Made by a program: the position numbers and the translations under genes | Assembly (NCBI GenBank): GCA_016783965.1 | Contig: JADHVO010000010.1 | Span: 1 to 64,000 of the forward strand | Reading direction: 5' to 3' | Length of the DNA: 64,000 nucleotides | Source of the DNA: Alphaproteobacteria bacterium | Lineage (GTDB): Bacteria > Pseudomonadota > Alphaproteobacteria > Micropepsales > Micropepsaceae | The notes under the pieces: generated by a model | Told to the model about the DNA's origin: nothing | Database searches by the model: none | The model's input: only the letters and a program-made list of their open reading frames with translations | Shown here: positions 1-7,837 of the stretch, one piece after another | Numbering within the stretch: the stretch's first letter is position 1 | Layout: every line of letters starts with the position of its first letter

Positions 1-73
1 CCGTCTTCATCCCGGCCTCGTGCTCGCGCAAAACACCGATGATCTGCTCTTCCGTGAACCTCGTTCGCTTCAT
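1..73 (-). CDS. IS3-family transposase OrfA, N-terminal part
   Basis: Reading leftward from the ATG at 73 gives MKRTRFTEEQIIGVLREHEA and a few more residues before the window edge. This is the start of the small helix-turn-helix OrfA of IS3-family (IS51/IS407-like) elements, which is normally about 85-100 residues and joined to the DDE-domain OrfB by programmed frameshifting. Only 24 codons are present, so whether the copy is intact cannot be judged. Known of the family: OrfA binds the IS ends and OrfAB catalyses copy-out transposition. Confidence 0.75.
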   Translation of the reverse strand, partial: MKRTRFTEEQIIGVLREHEAGMKT

Positions 74-120
74 CGTCCGTACCCCTTCCAAGGTGCCGGA
101 CTCTACCCAGTTTTGGTGGA
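1..120 (-). mobile_element. End of an IS3-family insertion sequence
   Basis: The window opens inside an insertion sequence: the first codons of an IS3-type OrfA are followed outward by about 45 bases resembling an IS end (CCAAAACTGGG near 105-118 on the minus strand). The exact terminal inverted repeat and any target duplication cannot be fixed because the other end is not in the window. It lies directly behind the last gene of the recombinase/ParB/RepB operon. Confidence 0.55.
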
Positions 121-123
121 GGT

Positions 124-1029
124 TCAGGGGCTCAGGTCACCCTCCACGTCGGTAATCTTCTGAAACTCGACAAGGAATTCCTGATGATGTTGAGCAAGGT
201 GCCGGACGACGCGCGCATTGCGAAGCAGTTTCGTCAAGTAGCCCTTGGCCAAAACTAGATCGAGATGATCGGTGCCGTAGTTCTGCTCGGCAATCTTGAA
301 TTCCCGTTCCAGACTCGCCGACTCGCGCTCCATTAGCGACATCTGTTCGTCCGTAAGCCCTCTTATCGCCTTGCGCTTACGAGAGACGACCAGTTGGTCC
401 TGTGGGGTTGCCGCCAGCAGAGCTCTAGCGTAGGTGCCACTGTACTTATTCATTGCAATCATGAGCTCTGCAGCCTCAATCTGCCGCAGTGCCGTCATCC
501 TTCGGATCGACCAGAAAGCATGCCCGGCGACGTGCTTGTCCTTTAGCATATCGGCTGCCTCGGGACAGACTCCGTCAAGTAGGCGAATCTTGTGCCGTAG
601 GGTGCTGACATCGATGTTGAGGGCGCTCGCCACTCGCGCTTCCGGCACGCCTCGTTCAATCGCCTTCAGGATCATCTTATGCTCCTGAATGATCGCCAGC
701 CGGTTGATGCGGCGGTTATAGGTAAAGCCTTCGTCGTCGGTCGAAACCAGACAGAGGACGTCCGTCTTCCCAAGCGCCTTCAGTATCTCAACTCGAATGT
801 GTCCATCCAGAAGAAGGAATCCCCCTTTGGCCTGCTTCGCCACAACCGGCGGCTCGATAATTCCGATCTCCTGGATGGAGCTGCGAATCTGCGCGTACTT
901 TCGAGACTTCCTGATCCCTTCGGAGACAGTTCGAAGAAGCTTCAGGCTCACGATGGGTAGCAGAACGGTGTTGCGTTCGAAGCCCATCTCGACCGCACCT
1001 GATGACGCCTTGATCTTGCCCCCCTTCAT
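124..1029 (-). CDS. RepB-type plasmid-partition-like protein
   Basis: About 301 residues with the plan of a ParB/RepB partition protein: an N-terminal ParB-like segment (residues ~25-110, including LLDGHIRVEILKALG, a version of the ParB box), a helix-turn-helix region (ASALNIDVSTLRHKIRLL), and a C-terminal part (VAGHAFWSIRRMTALRQIEAAELM) like the RepB C-terminal domain. The start is ATG at 1029, overlapping the stop of the upstream gene as TGATG; the TTG one codon earlier is unlikely. It is the third gene of the operon recombinase > ParB-like > RepB-like. There is no ParA here, so classical segregation is doubtful and a DNA-binding accessory role for the recombinase is an inference. Confidence 0.8.
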   Translation of the reverse strand: MKGGKIKASSGAVEMGFERNTVLLPIVSLKLLRTVSEGIRKSRKYAQIRSSIQEIGIIEPPVVAKQAKGGFLLLDGHIRVEILKALGKTDVLCLVSTDDEGFTYNRRINRLAIIQEHKMILKAIERGVPEARVASALNIDVSTLRHKIRLLDGVCPEAADMLKDKHVAGHAFWSIRRMTALRQIEAAELMIAMNKYSGTYARALLAATPQDQLVVSRKRKAIRGLTDEQMSLMERESASLEREFKIAEQNYGTDHLDLVLAKGYLTKLLRNARVVRHLAQHHQEFLVEFQKITDVEGDLSP

Positions 1030-1907
1030 CAATGCGTTGTCCCAACCAAACGGCTCGCAATGTTGCTAGGCACGGTCTCGAGTCCCTCAGCTCTCAACAA
1101 GGTCCGAAAGTGCTCATCAGCGAGTAGTTTCTTCAAGGCCTCGATCACAAAGACCAGCTTGCCGCGCGTGATATCGGCCTTACGCACCATTGCCTGCTTC
1201 CGCTCGGCATCATCCCGATAAGTGCGGAGAAGACGCTCAACCGACAGGGGACGACGATGGCTGGTGGTGTCCAGGCCTTTGCCACGACGCTGGCGCTGCG
1301 CGATTATGCGCTTCACGATGGCGAGCTTGTTGCCTCTGAGCAGCTTCCTTTCATACGCCTCGTGCAGCACATGTTGCACTTCGCCATCGGCAGAATTTGC
1401 GATCTCGACCGCGACACTGATGGGGATATGCCCTGATTCAACTGCCCGCAGCAGCCGGTGCTCGCCCGTCTCGAGCAAGCGCACCACGCCGCGGACATAT
1501 TCGACCGTGAGCCCAGTCTTAGCAGCGATGTCGAGTTCGTCATAGCCGCGCTGCTTCAAGCCGTGAATGTCACGCAGAAGGTCGATCGCACGGTGCTGCC
1601 TCCTCGCTAGGTTCTCGACCAGGCTCATCACCATGCAATCTTCAGAATTTGCATCGACTATGATCGCGGGAATCGATACCTGCTTGAGCACACGGTAAGC
1701 TTCGAGGCGACCCTGCCCACAAACCAGCTCGTACTTCGGAGAACCGTTTCCGGCCTTTCGCGAGACGGTGATAGGCCGTTTCAGGCCAAGCTGGGCAATG
1801 TTGTCAACAATTTCCTTGAAGACCCTCTGATTGCGCACGCGCGGATTGACCACGTTGATCGCGTCAAGCGGGATCTGTTCGACGACAGGTGGCATACCAT
1901 TCGTCAT
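1029..1907 (-). CDS. ParB/RepB-like DNA-binding protein
   Basis: About 292 residues. A ParB N-terminal domain is clear at residues ~8-110, with the box LVCGQGRLEAYRVL and the following SLVENLARRQHRAIDLLRDI. A helix-turn-helix comes next (AAKTGLTVEYVRGVVRLLETG, residues ~130-150) and then a basic helical tail. In ParB proteins the box binds CTP and the HTH binds a parS-type centromere. The start is ATG at 1907, sharing the A of the recombinase stop (TGATG), which implies coupled translation. It is a paralogue-like partner of the next gene. No parA is present, so its site and function are unknown. Confidence 0.8.
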   Translation of the reverse strand: MTNGMPPVVEQIPLDAINVVNPRVRNQRVFKEIVDNIAQLGLKRPITVSRKAGNGSPKYELVCGQGRLEAYRVLKQVSIPAIIVDANSEDCMVMSLVENLARRQHRAIDLLRDIHGLKQRGYDELDIAAKTGLTVEYVRGVVRLLETGEHRLLRAVESGHIPISVAVEIANSADGEVQHVLHEAYERKLLRGNKLAIVKRIIAQRQRRGKGLDTTSHRRPLSVERLLRTYRDDAERKQAMVRKADITRGKLVFVIEALKKLLADEHFRTLLRAEGLETVPSNIASRLVGTTH

Positions 1908-3475
1908 CAAGCCACCTCGGATATGTCGGTCCGCGCTGCAAGTTCAAAGAAATACTCGAGCGAGTCGAACCGATAGCAATCTATCGACGCGCCGTTCGCT
2001 TCCGCGAGGCGCAATCGCCCTATCGTCATGTCGAGCCGCGGCAGCAGATAGTAGTCGAGCACTGCCTCGTTCGCCCGGTCGAGCCGCGCGACGATAGTGA
2101 TGTCAGGTAGGAGGCCTGTATCCATACGAACGAACCAGCGCAGGGACCCTGGAACGGTGGTGGCACAACGGGCAATAACCACGGAAGTGGTGATCTCGTT
2201 GTTCACTAGGAGGAGCCCGTCAGACAGAAGCGCAACCTCGCCGCCCGCTGCCTCGATGCCGGCTACCGCATCGGAAACCAGTGAAGGGTGACGCTGGCGG
2301 ATGGCCCGGTTGATCTCGACATAGCTAAAGTCTCTGTCCGGCGTGTATCCAATCAGGGTGTAGGCGCGAAGCAGACTTCCGAATCTGCCGCGATAACTGC
2401 TGCTCGACGGGACATTGTCTGCCTCGTCGATGAGAATCCCGGAAAGATAGCCTTGCGTCTCTAGGAGACTGCGCAGAGCTTGCAGCATCTCGTCATCGGG
2501 CATGCGGTAGGATCGCTCTTCAATAATCGCCCTGGCGGCATTAAAGAGCTGACGGTCGACAATCGGCTCAAACACTCCGTCGGATCGAATCCACATTTCC
2601 GGACTGTTCTGGACGTGCTTCCTTTTCAGCTTGAAGGAGGTCCGGTTCCAGACGTTGTTGCCAATGTACTTCTCATTGATGAGAACCTGATGGACCGTAC
2701 CGCGCGTCCAGGGTCGACCGCGGTCGCTGAGCACATCGCCGACATTTAGATCAGTGGCAATCTCCGCCTCCGATTTCCCGTCATGAACGAATGCGCGATA
2801 GATCCACCGTACCTTTTCGATCTCATCGGCCGGACCGGGCACGAGAATGACCCGATCGGTCTGAATGCTTTTGTGCTCGCTCGGGGCCAGCTCAGCCTTT
2901 GGCGCGCCGGCTTGGTCTACCAAATGCCTCCGAAGGCCGAATCCAGCCGGCCCGCCCTGCCGAAATCCAAGTTCGATCAGCCGGCACTGACCGGCGAACA
3001 CTTTGGCGGACAGCTCTCGGCTGTACTCGCCGGCCATGGCGCGTTTCACGCCCTTTACAATCGTTGATACCGGGCTGCCGTCGTTTTCAAACTGCTCGGC
3101 GCAATATTGCACGGTTATTCCAGCCCGTTTGCAGAGATATTCGTAGTACGCGCTCTCGTCCGCGTCCTGAAATCTGCCCCAACGGCTGACGTCGTAGACA
3201 AGGATCGTTTCAAAGTCTGCGTCACCATTTTCAACATCGGCGATGAGGCGCTTTAGTGCGTCACGTCCATCGAGCCTTAGGCCGCTTTTTCCTTCGTCAG
3301 CGTATGTCTTGACGATTTGAATTCCACGCCGCGCTGCGTACGACCGAATTGCGTCAGCCTGGTTCTCCGTGGAATAGCGCTGATGCTCCGTGGACATTCG
3401 AACATATTCGGCGCCACGCTTAAGCTTCGATTGCTCAACGCGTAGGCCAATTCCTTCAACGCTGCTTCCAAGCAC
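1907..3475 (-). CDS. Large serine recombinase (resolvase/invertase type)
   Basis: N-terminal resolvase domain with the catalytic-serine motif YVRMSTEHQ, then GKSGLRLDGR and the VYDVSRWGRFQ segment carrying the conserved Arg/Asp residues. A recombinase domain follows (GRPWTRGTVHQVLINEKYIG) and then a long, poorly conserved C-terminal half, giving about 522 residues. The frame is open up to an ATG at 3625, but that start would overlap the divergent HTH gene and add about 50 unsupported residues. A GTG at 3475 places the catalytic serine about 28 residues in, as usual; its ribosome site is weak, so the start is uncertain. First gene of a tightly coupled trio with two ParB-like genes. It probably catalyses excision, inversion or integration of DNA. 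Confidence 0.85.
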   Translation of the reverse strand: MLGSSVEGIGLRVEQSKLKRGAEYVRMSTEHQRYSTENQADAIRSYAARRGIQIVKTYADEGKSGLRLDGRDALKRLIADVENGDADFETILVYDVSRWGRFQDADESAYYEYLCKRAGITVQYCAEQFENDGSPVSTIVKGVKRAMAGEYSRELSAKVFAGQCRLIELGFRQGGPAGFGLRRHLVDQAGAPKAELAPSEHKSIQTDRVILVPGPADEIEKVRWIYRAFVHDGKSEAEIATDLNVGDVLSDRGRPWTRGTVHQVLINEKYIGNNVWNRTSFKLKRKHVQNSPEMWIRSDGVFEPIVDRQLFNAARAIIEERSYRMPDDEMLQALRSLLETQGYLSGILIDEADNVPSSSSYRGRFGSLLRAYTLIGYTPDRDFSYVEINRAIRQRHPSLVSDAVAGIEAAGGEVALLSDGLLLVNNEITTSVVIARCATTVPGSLRWFVRMDTGLLPDITIVARLDRANEAVLDYYLLPRLDMTIGRLRLAEANGASIDCYRFDSLEYFFELAARTDISEVA

Positions 3476-3576
3476 AGTGCTATTCCGCTTTCCCGTGACA
3501 ACATCGCCGACTCTCAAAGAGTCGAGATGTTCGACAGACAAATTTGTGTTCCGCGATCCTACTGGAGGCGGGCCAC

Positions 3577-3939
3577 ATGCGGACTCGAAACAGGGGCAAA
3601 AGACTTCCCAAGAGGGGCAAACCATTGCCCCTCGAACTCGCGGCGGATGCGAGGACCTATGAGGTCATGGTGGCTGGCGCATTGCGGAACGAGCTTGGCG
3701 GCTCGCATAAAGCGATCAAAACCTTGATGAGATGGACAGGTGCGAGCGCCAGAACCGCAAAGAACTGGCTCGCAGGTACCTGCGGCCCCAGCGGTGCCCA
3801 CTTCGTTTATCTAATGAAGCACTCCGACGTCCTCTTCAATGAAGTGCTTGCTGCGGCTGGTCGGCGGCGCGCAAGCTCGGCTGAAGCGGTAGGCACCGCG
3901 CGCATCTTGCTTGCTGAGGCCCTCGCCCTGCTGAACTGA
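3577..3939 (+). CDS. Small helix-turn-helix DNA-binding protein
   Basis: About 120 residues, divergent from the recombinase operon. The centre (LMRWTGASARTAKNWLAG, residues ~47-64) is a helix-turn-helix. Proteins of this type, with the same GPSG and LMKHSD continuation, are familiar small hypotheticals on alphaproteobacterial mobile elements. The ATG at 3577 is chosen because a good ribosome site (GGAGG near 3562) precedes it; the frame is open to an ATG at 3544. The divergent layout suggests that it regulates the recombinase promoter. That is inference from position only. Confidence 0.7.
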   Translation: MRTRNRGKRLPKRGKPLPLELAADARTYEVMVAGALRNELGGSHKAIKTLMRWTGASARTAKNWLAGTCGPSGAHFVYLMKHSDVLFNEVLAAAGRRRASSAEAVGTARILLAEALALLN

Positions 3940-4114
3940 TCGCGACCCAACGCACTTTCCCTTGTCTGCATGCGGAATTGCCGTACCCCTCTGACCGTAG
4001 ACCCGTTTTGGTCCCTTGCTGGCGCGGCGGGCCTAGCTTGGTGAGCTATTAGATTGGTCCCGACTCATCTTATGGTCTTGTGCAGCGCACAAATTGGGCC
4101 GATTCTGTGAGCGA

Positions 4115-4909
4115 ATGGCCAGAAAACCAAGAAGCCCCGGGAATCGGCGTAAGCTGCCACGATCAATGAGTGTCGCATCGGACAACGACCGTACTGCTCC
4201 GCCACGGCGCCGTCGCTATGTAGCGCCGACGGAGGTATTTCGCCTTCACTTGCAACAGATCATTCGCAGGCCCGGACACAAGATCGTTGCGGACAAGCAG
4301 CTTGACCTACTACGCACGGGCAACGACCGCGACATCAACGTTTATCTAGCTGGGGATAGATCGCTGCTGGATCGCCATGGCGTCGCGATTGTTGGAGCCC
4401 GAGAGGTGTCCAAAGAAGGCGCAAATCGTGCCTACAATTTGGCGCGGCAGCTATCAGAAGCCGGAATTGTTGTCGTCAGCGGATTGGCAAAAGGCGTGGA
4501 CACTGCGGCGCATTGCGGTGCGATGCAAAGCGGTGGGCGGACGATAGGGGTAATCGGGACCCCTCTTGCCAAGGCATATCCGGCTGAAAACGCCGACTTG
4601 CAGGAAGAGATTTACGCACGCCACCTCCTCGTTTCACCGTTTGCTCCCGGCGACGTAGTCTTTAAGGGAAATTTCCCGAAGCGAAATCGGGTGATGGCCC
4701 TTCTTACGGATGCCACCGTGATCGTGGAGGCGTCCGACACTTCAGGCTCCCTTCATCAAGCGGCTGAGTGCCTACGAAGCGACCGCTGGCTATTCATAAT
4801 GAAAACAGTCGCGGAGAATCCTGCACTCACATGGCCCGCAAAGTTTCTTGGTAATCCCAAGGTGTGCGTGTTGTCCAACGTCAACGAAATCATCTCGCGG
4901 ATACGATGA
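4115..4909 (+). CDS. DprA/Smf-like (SLOG-fold) protein
   Basis: About 264 residues. After a basic N-terminal leader there is an almost complete Smf/DprA Rossmann core: VAIVGAREVSKEG, VVSGLAKGVDTAAH, GGRTIGVIGTP, FPKRNRVMALL, and an SGSLHQAAE stretch. Housekeeping DprA loads RecA onto incoming DNA, but this copy lacks the C-terminal DML1-like winged helix and the usual PG after the last strand. It sits on a mobile element rather than in a host locus. It overlaps the phosphoribosyltransferase gene as ATGA, so the two form one unit. The start is uncertain between the TTG at 4094, ATG 4115 and ATG 4166. SLOG domains of this kind bind nucleotides and occur in anti-phage proteins such as ThsA; a defence role here is inference. 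Confidence 0.8.
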   Translation: MARKPRSPGNRRKLPRSMSVASDNDRTAPPRRRRYVAPTEVFRLHLQQIIRRPGHKIVADKQLDLLRTGNDRDINVYLAGDRSLLDRHGVAIVGAREVSKEGANRAYNLARQLSEAGIVVVSGLAKGVDTAAHCGAMQSGGRTIGVIGTPLAKAYPAENADLQEEIYARHLLVSPFAPGDVVFKGNFPKRNRVMALLTDATVIVEASDTSGSLHQAAECLRSDRWLFIMKTVAENPALTWPAKFLGNPKVCVLSNVNEIISRIR

Positions 4910-5562
4910 TTGTCTACTACATGTGCACCTACTACTCGCAATGGGCGCACAACAACATCGCTCCGAGATCACAAGACCAGTGGTATTCATTCAAGTTCTG
5001 CCGCGCCGTAAAGAGCCGTCTTATCAACGGCACTCTGACATTCCCGTGGAACACAGGACCAGAGGTCATCAATTCTCAGTCGGTTGGCCGCGCGCGGTGG
5101 ATTTTTGGCCTCTTCATCCAGAGGACACTTGCCAATCTCCATCTTCCGAATCCGATATTGGTGCCTGTGCCGTCGAAAGATGGATTGTTGAACGCGCAGA
5201 CATTTCGGTCTTTGGAAATGGTTCAAGAGGCGATCGCCACTCACGGAAACTGGATCATTGCGCCCGTACTTCGCTTCTCACAAGCGCTGCAGCCTGCAAA
5301 TGCCGGCGGTCCGCGAGGTCGTGAAGCGCTGCGTCCCTACATGCGTGTGCTTTGCGACGCCCCGCCTGGCCAGATTGTCCTAGTGGACGACATCATCACG
5401 AGCGGCGGCTCTCTCTTAGCATCATATGACGCGCTTGCTGCGATTGGCCGTCCTCCAATTGCAGCAATCGTATGTGGCCACACCGTGTCTGACTCGTTGC
5501 TTTCAGCATTTGGTTTGCATCAGAAGAACGTCGATACCGCACCGCAAGCGGTTCAGTTCTGA
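4906..5562 (+). CDS. Phosphoribosyltransferase-like protein
   Basis: About 218 residues starting at ATG 4906, which overlaps the stop of the DprA-like gene (ATGA). The type I phosphoribosyltransferase signature is clear near the C-terminus: IVLVDDIITSGGSLLASY, the hydrophobic-acidic PRPP loop. Upstream VPVPSKD resembles the pyrophosphate loop of ComF/PRTase folds. The N-terminal 70 residues (rich in Trp and Tyr) match nothing I recognise. Such enzymes move a ribose-phosphate between PRPP and a base, but the acceptor cannot be read here. Coupling to a SLOG-fold protein on a mobile element suggests a nucleotide-based conflict or signalling module; that is inference. Confidence 0.75.
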   Translation: MIVYYMCTYYSQWAHNNIAPRSQDQWYSFKFCRAVKSRLINGTLTFPWNTGPEVINSQSVGRARWIFGLFIQRTLANLHLPNPILVPVPSKDGLLNAQTFRSLEMVQEAIATHGNWIIAPVLRFSQALQPANAGGPRGREALRPYMRVLCDAPPGQIVLVDDIITSGGSLLASYDALAAIGRPPIAAIVCGHTVSDSLLSAFGLHQKNVDTAPQAVQF

Positions 5563-5622
5563 TTTGGAACCCATTCATTTCTCACACTATCCTAGTGCGT
5601 TGTCCGGCCGTCGCATTCGGCC

Positions 5623-6783
5623 CTATAAGTTTGCGCGCCTTACAGCCTGGGTTGCCTGTGACGGGTCCTTGACCAAAGCGTTCTCAACGATCTTGCGCGC
5701 AATTTCCGGAGCCAGCGCAATGACTTTCTGCGGGTCGACTTCGCTCATCGCTGCGAGCCCGAGCGAGCACCCGGTTATGTTGGCGGTCAGGGAGCGCTTC
5801 CGCTCCTCTAGCAGAATGTGCCCCGCTCTTTCGGGCGCAAACTGCGAAGGCTGCGCGATAGTTGCATCCTGAATTCCTCCTGCAACGGCTTCCCAAAGAG
5901 GATGCAGGCGTTCATGCGCCAGCGAATTGGTGCGGCAAGGAAGGTCTTGGACGTAACGGACCTTCCGTGTTGCGTCGACCAAAAGTGGTTGAAGCCTCTC
6001 TCCTAGCGTCCGAAAATCGCGCACCTTTTTGTGGCGCTTGAGTGTGTCGCCAGCCCAGCGAAATTCAACGCGAAACAGCCCGGTGTCGGACGCTTCCATC
6101 AAGCCGTATGCTTCCAAGAGGACTAGGTTTCGCCTTGCCCGGCATTCCGCGAGTTTGTCGTAGATGATCGATTGGACGCTGGTGCCAATCTTTCCGACCA
6201 TGAACGTTGCAATTTCGGCACCGCGCAATATCACGCGATCGTCGGGATCGTCATTCCAATGAAATAGGGGATGGTCGCGCCCGAACGGAACGCTTATGTA
6301 CGGAACGCACCGAGATCGATTGGGGCGAACCAGGCGTTCCCCTTCGAGCTTGAAATCACCAGGGCACAAGACGTCAAGCCGATAATCGATGCGACCTAGG
6401 CTGTAGCCGCGCACGGAGAGACCAAGACCTGAGACGCGTTGGAACATCGTATCTAGTGCCTCCGGCAACCCGAGACAGAGGAGCGTAAGAGCCCGAAGCT
6501 TAACTGTGACGCCCCACTCGTCCCCCTTCTGGTCAGTCTTGATGAAATACAGCTCTCCAAATTCCCCCGTCGAAAACATGGCGTCGCCACCGCCTCCGCC
6601 GTGGCTAAGCACCTCGCCTTTGACGCAGCGGGGGCCTAATTCCACGGGCTCCGGTCGACGGTTCCTCTTCGCCAGAGCCTGGGCCTCTTTGACGGCAGCT
6701 GCCAGCGTGTCTGGTATTCGCGTTTGGAAGCTGAGCTGAATCGTATCAAAGCCCTGTCCGAGAAGTTTGAAGGCTGTTGTCAT
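5623..6783 (-). CDS. Putative replication initiation factor (Rep_trans-like)
   Basis: About 386 residues. Segments DTIQLSFQTRIP near the N-terminus, GRIDYRLDVLCP in the middle, and IIYDKLAECRARRN followed by FRVEFRWAGDTLKR resemble initiators of the replication-initiation-factor class used by rolling-circle elements and filamentous phages; the YDK Tyr/Lys would be the nicking region. This is a family-level resemblance by eye. The start is ATG 6783 because GAGGGGGG lies at the right distance; an ATG five codons upstream has no such site. First gene downstream of DUF736 on the same strand. With the structured region at 7550-7762 it suggests that the excised element can replicate. Confidence 0.55.
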   Translation of the reverse strand: MTTAFKLLGQGFDTIQLSFQTRIPDTLAAAVKEAQALAKRNRRPEPVELGPRCVKGEVLSHGGGGGDAMFSTGEFGELYFIKTDQKGDEWGVTVKLRALTLLCLGLPEALDTMFQRVSGLGLSVRGYSLGRIDYRLDVLCPGDFKLEGERLVRPNRSRCVPYISVPFGRDHPLFHWNDDPDDRVILRGAEIATFMVGKIGTSVQSIIYDKLAECRARRNLVLLEAYGLMEASDTGLFRVEFRWAGDTLKRHKKVRDFRTLGERLQPLLVDATRKVRYVQDLPCRTNSLAHERLHPLWEAVAGGIQDATIAQPSQFAPERAGHILLEERKRSLTANITGCSLGLAAMSEVDPQKVIALAPEIARKIVENALVKDPSQATQAVRRANL

Positions 6784-6847
6784 TTGCGCCCCCCTCACGT
6801 CATGCGGGGGGTGTTACGAACACCCCCCGCATAGAAAGCAAAACCCT

Positions 6848-7225
6848 TCAGTCCGCGCTCCCCGAGTCCGGGATTGACTGGCGCGGCCTTGACCACACCA
6901 ACGTCCAGTGCTGATCAGGTCCCGAAGAGCCCGGCGAGAACGCCGTCAAGTTGATCGGCGCGAGCCAGTCTGGGTCATCAAGCGCGAGGCTGATGAAATC
7001 CCCGTTCCGGCCCGACTTGATCCAGCCCGCACCCACGGGGCGCTCCTGTCCCGACAAGGGTTTGTACGCGATCGTATAGTCGGGATGATCGTCAGAACTT
7101 CCGGCGCGCGCATGCTTGCGCAAAATCAGCGTGCCGTTTAGTCGCGCACCTAGCTGTATCCGGCCCTCGAATTCGACTCCGTCTTTCTTGATCGAGGCGA
7201 GAGAGCCACAGTCGATCTTACTCAT
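6848..7225 (-). CDS. DUF736 family protein
   Basis: About 125 residues of the DUF736 type: an N-terminal CGSLASIKKDGVEFEGRI, a central PDYTIAY stretch, GAGWIKSG, the DFISLALDDP segment and the C-terminal HWTLVWSRP. DUF736 proteins are small, of unknown function, and very often encoded on alphaproteobacterial plasmids and integrative elements near replication or transfer genes. The start at ATG 7225 follows an excellent AAAGGAG; an in-frame ATG nine codons earlier is not preceded by one. It lies between a small unknown gene (23 bases upstream) and the putative initiator. Confidence 0.8.
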   Translation of the reverse strand: MSKIDCGSLASIKKDGVEFEGRIQLGARLNGTLILRKHARAGSSDDHPDYTIAYKPLSGQERPVGAGWIKSGRNGDFISLALDDPDWLAPINLTAFSPGSSGPDQHWTLVWSRPRQSIPDSGSAD

Positions 7226-7248
7226 CGTTGATCTCCTTTCATCGATGC

Positions 7249-7530
7249 TCACATGAATCGTTGGCGACCGAAGAGTGGCGCCTCAATTGCGATCACTCCC
7301 GTTAGCAGCATGGTTTCGCCGCGACGGAACATGATCAGAAAGTCGCCGCCACGGTGCTCGTCGCGTAGGAAGTCAAAGAAGTCATCAAACGGACGTCCCT
7401 TATAGACCGCGGGCTTTACAGGCTTCTCTCCGTTTAGTCGGTACGCATAGAGCCGGTCACGATCGTTCGTGGACGCGAGCAGTTCAAAGAGGCGCGCACT
7501 TAGCCGGTCGTTTGCGATGAGATCTTGCAC
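7249..7530 (-). CDS. Small hypothetical protein
   Basis: About 93 residues if started at GTG 7530. The frame is open to 7929, but the upstream part is low-complexity Arg/Ala/Ser sequence running through strong hairpins and is not protein-like. The downstream part (ARLFELLASTNDRDRLYAYR, FDDFFDFLRDEHRGG, FLIMFRRGETMLLTGVIA) has ordinary composition. No family is recognised. It stands 23 bases before DUF736 on the same strand and would be transcribed from the structured region. The start is uncertain. Confidence 0.5.
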   Translation of the reverse strand: MQDLIANDRLSARLFELLASTNDRDRLYAYRLNGEKPVKPAVYKGRPFDDFFDFLRDEHRGGDFLIMFRRGETMLLTGVIAIEAPLFGRQRFM

Positions 7531-7549
7531 TAGCGCCGCCCCATATGGC

Positions 7550-7762
7550 CTGTGTTCATACCTGTGTTGGCGTCTGTGTACGGCCTGTGTATCCAGGCTG
7601 TGTTGCGCGCTCCGCGCCGGCACCGCCCTCGGTTTCGGGGTGAGCCGAGATCGGCCCGGCAACGCGTGCTGCCGGGCGTCACCCCGAAACACCGAAAGGC
7701 GCGGTGAGCTCCTTGCGGCGAAAGACCGGGGGAAGCGGGCCGACCGCGCTCTGGCGTCGGCC
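7550..7762. other. Origin-like structured region: phased CTGTGT repeats and hairpins
   Basis: Five CTGTGT copies begin at 7550, 7562, 7574, 7585 and 7598, spaced 11-13 bases, close to one helical turn. They are followed by a nested palindrome: 12-bp outer arms GTTTCGGGGTGA (7632-7643) and its complement (7679-7690), enclosing 8-bp inner arms GCCCGGCA (7654-7661) and TGCCGGGC (7670-7677). A third hairpin has 7-bp arms at 7738-7744 and 7756-7762. The 307 bases between the genes ending at 7531 and 7837 contain no convincing protein. The layout resembles an iteron/hairpin replication origin or transfer origin and could also be an operator array. Function is inferred. Confidence 0.5.
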
Positions 7763-7837
7763 GCGCCCCCGTCACCAGACGGCCCAGTGAGCTCGCGTCT
7801 GGTACGATTGAATTCGAGAGTGTGGCTACGCTCCGCA

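Noticed and set aside
3476..3625. N-terminal extension of the serine recombinase to ATG 3625
   Set aside because: It would overlap the divergent HTH gene that has a good ribosome site, adds 50 residues not seen in the family, and its GAGGGG is only 2 bases from the ATG.
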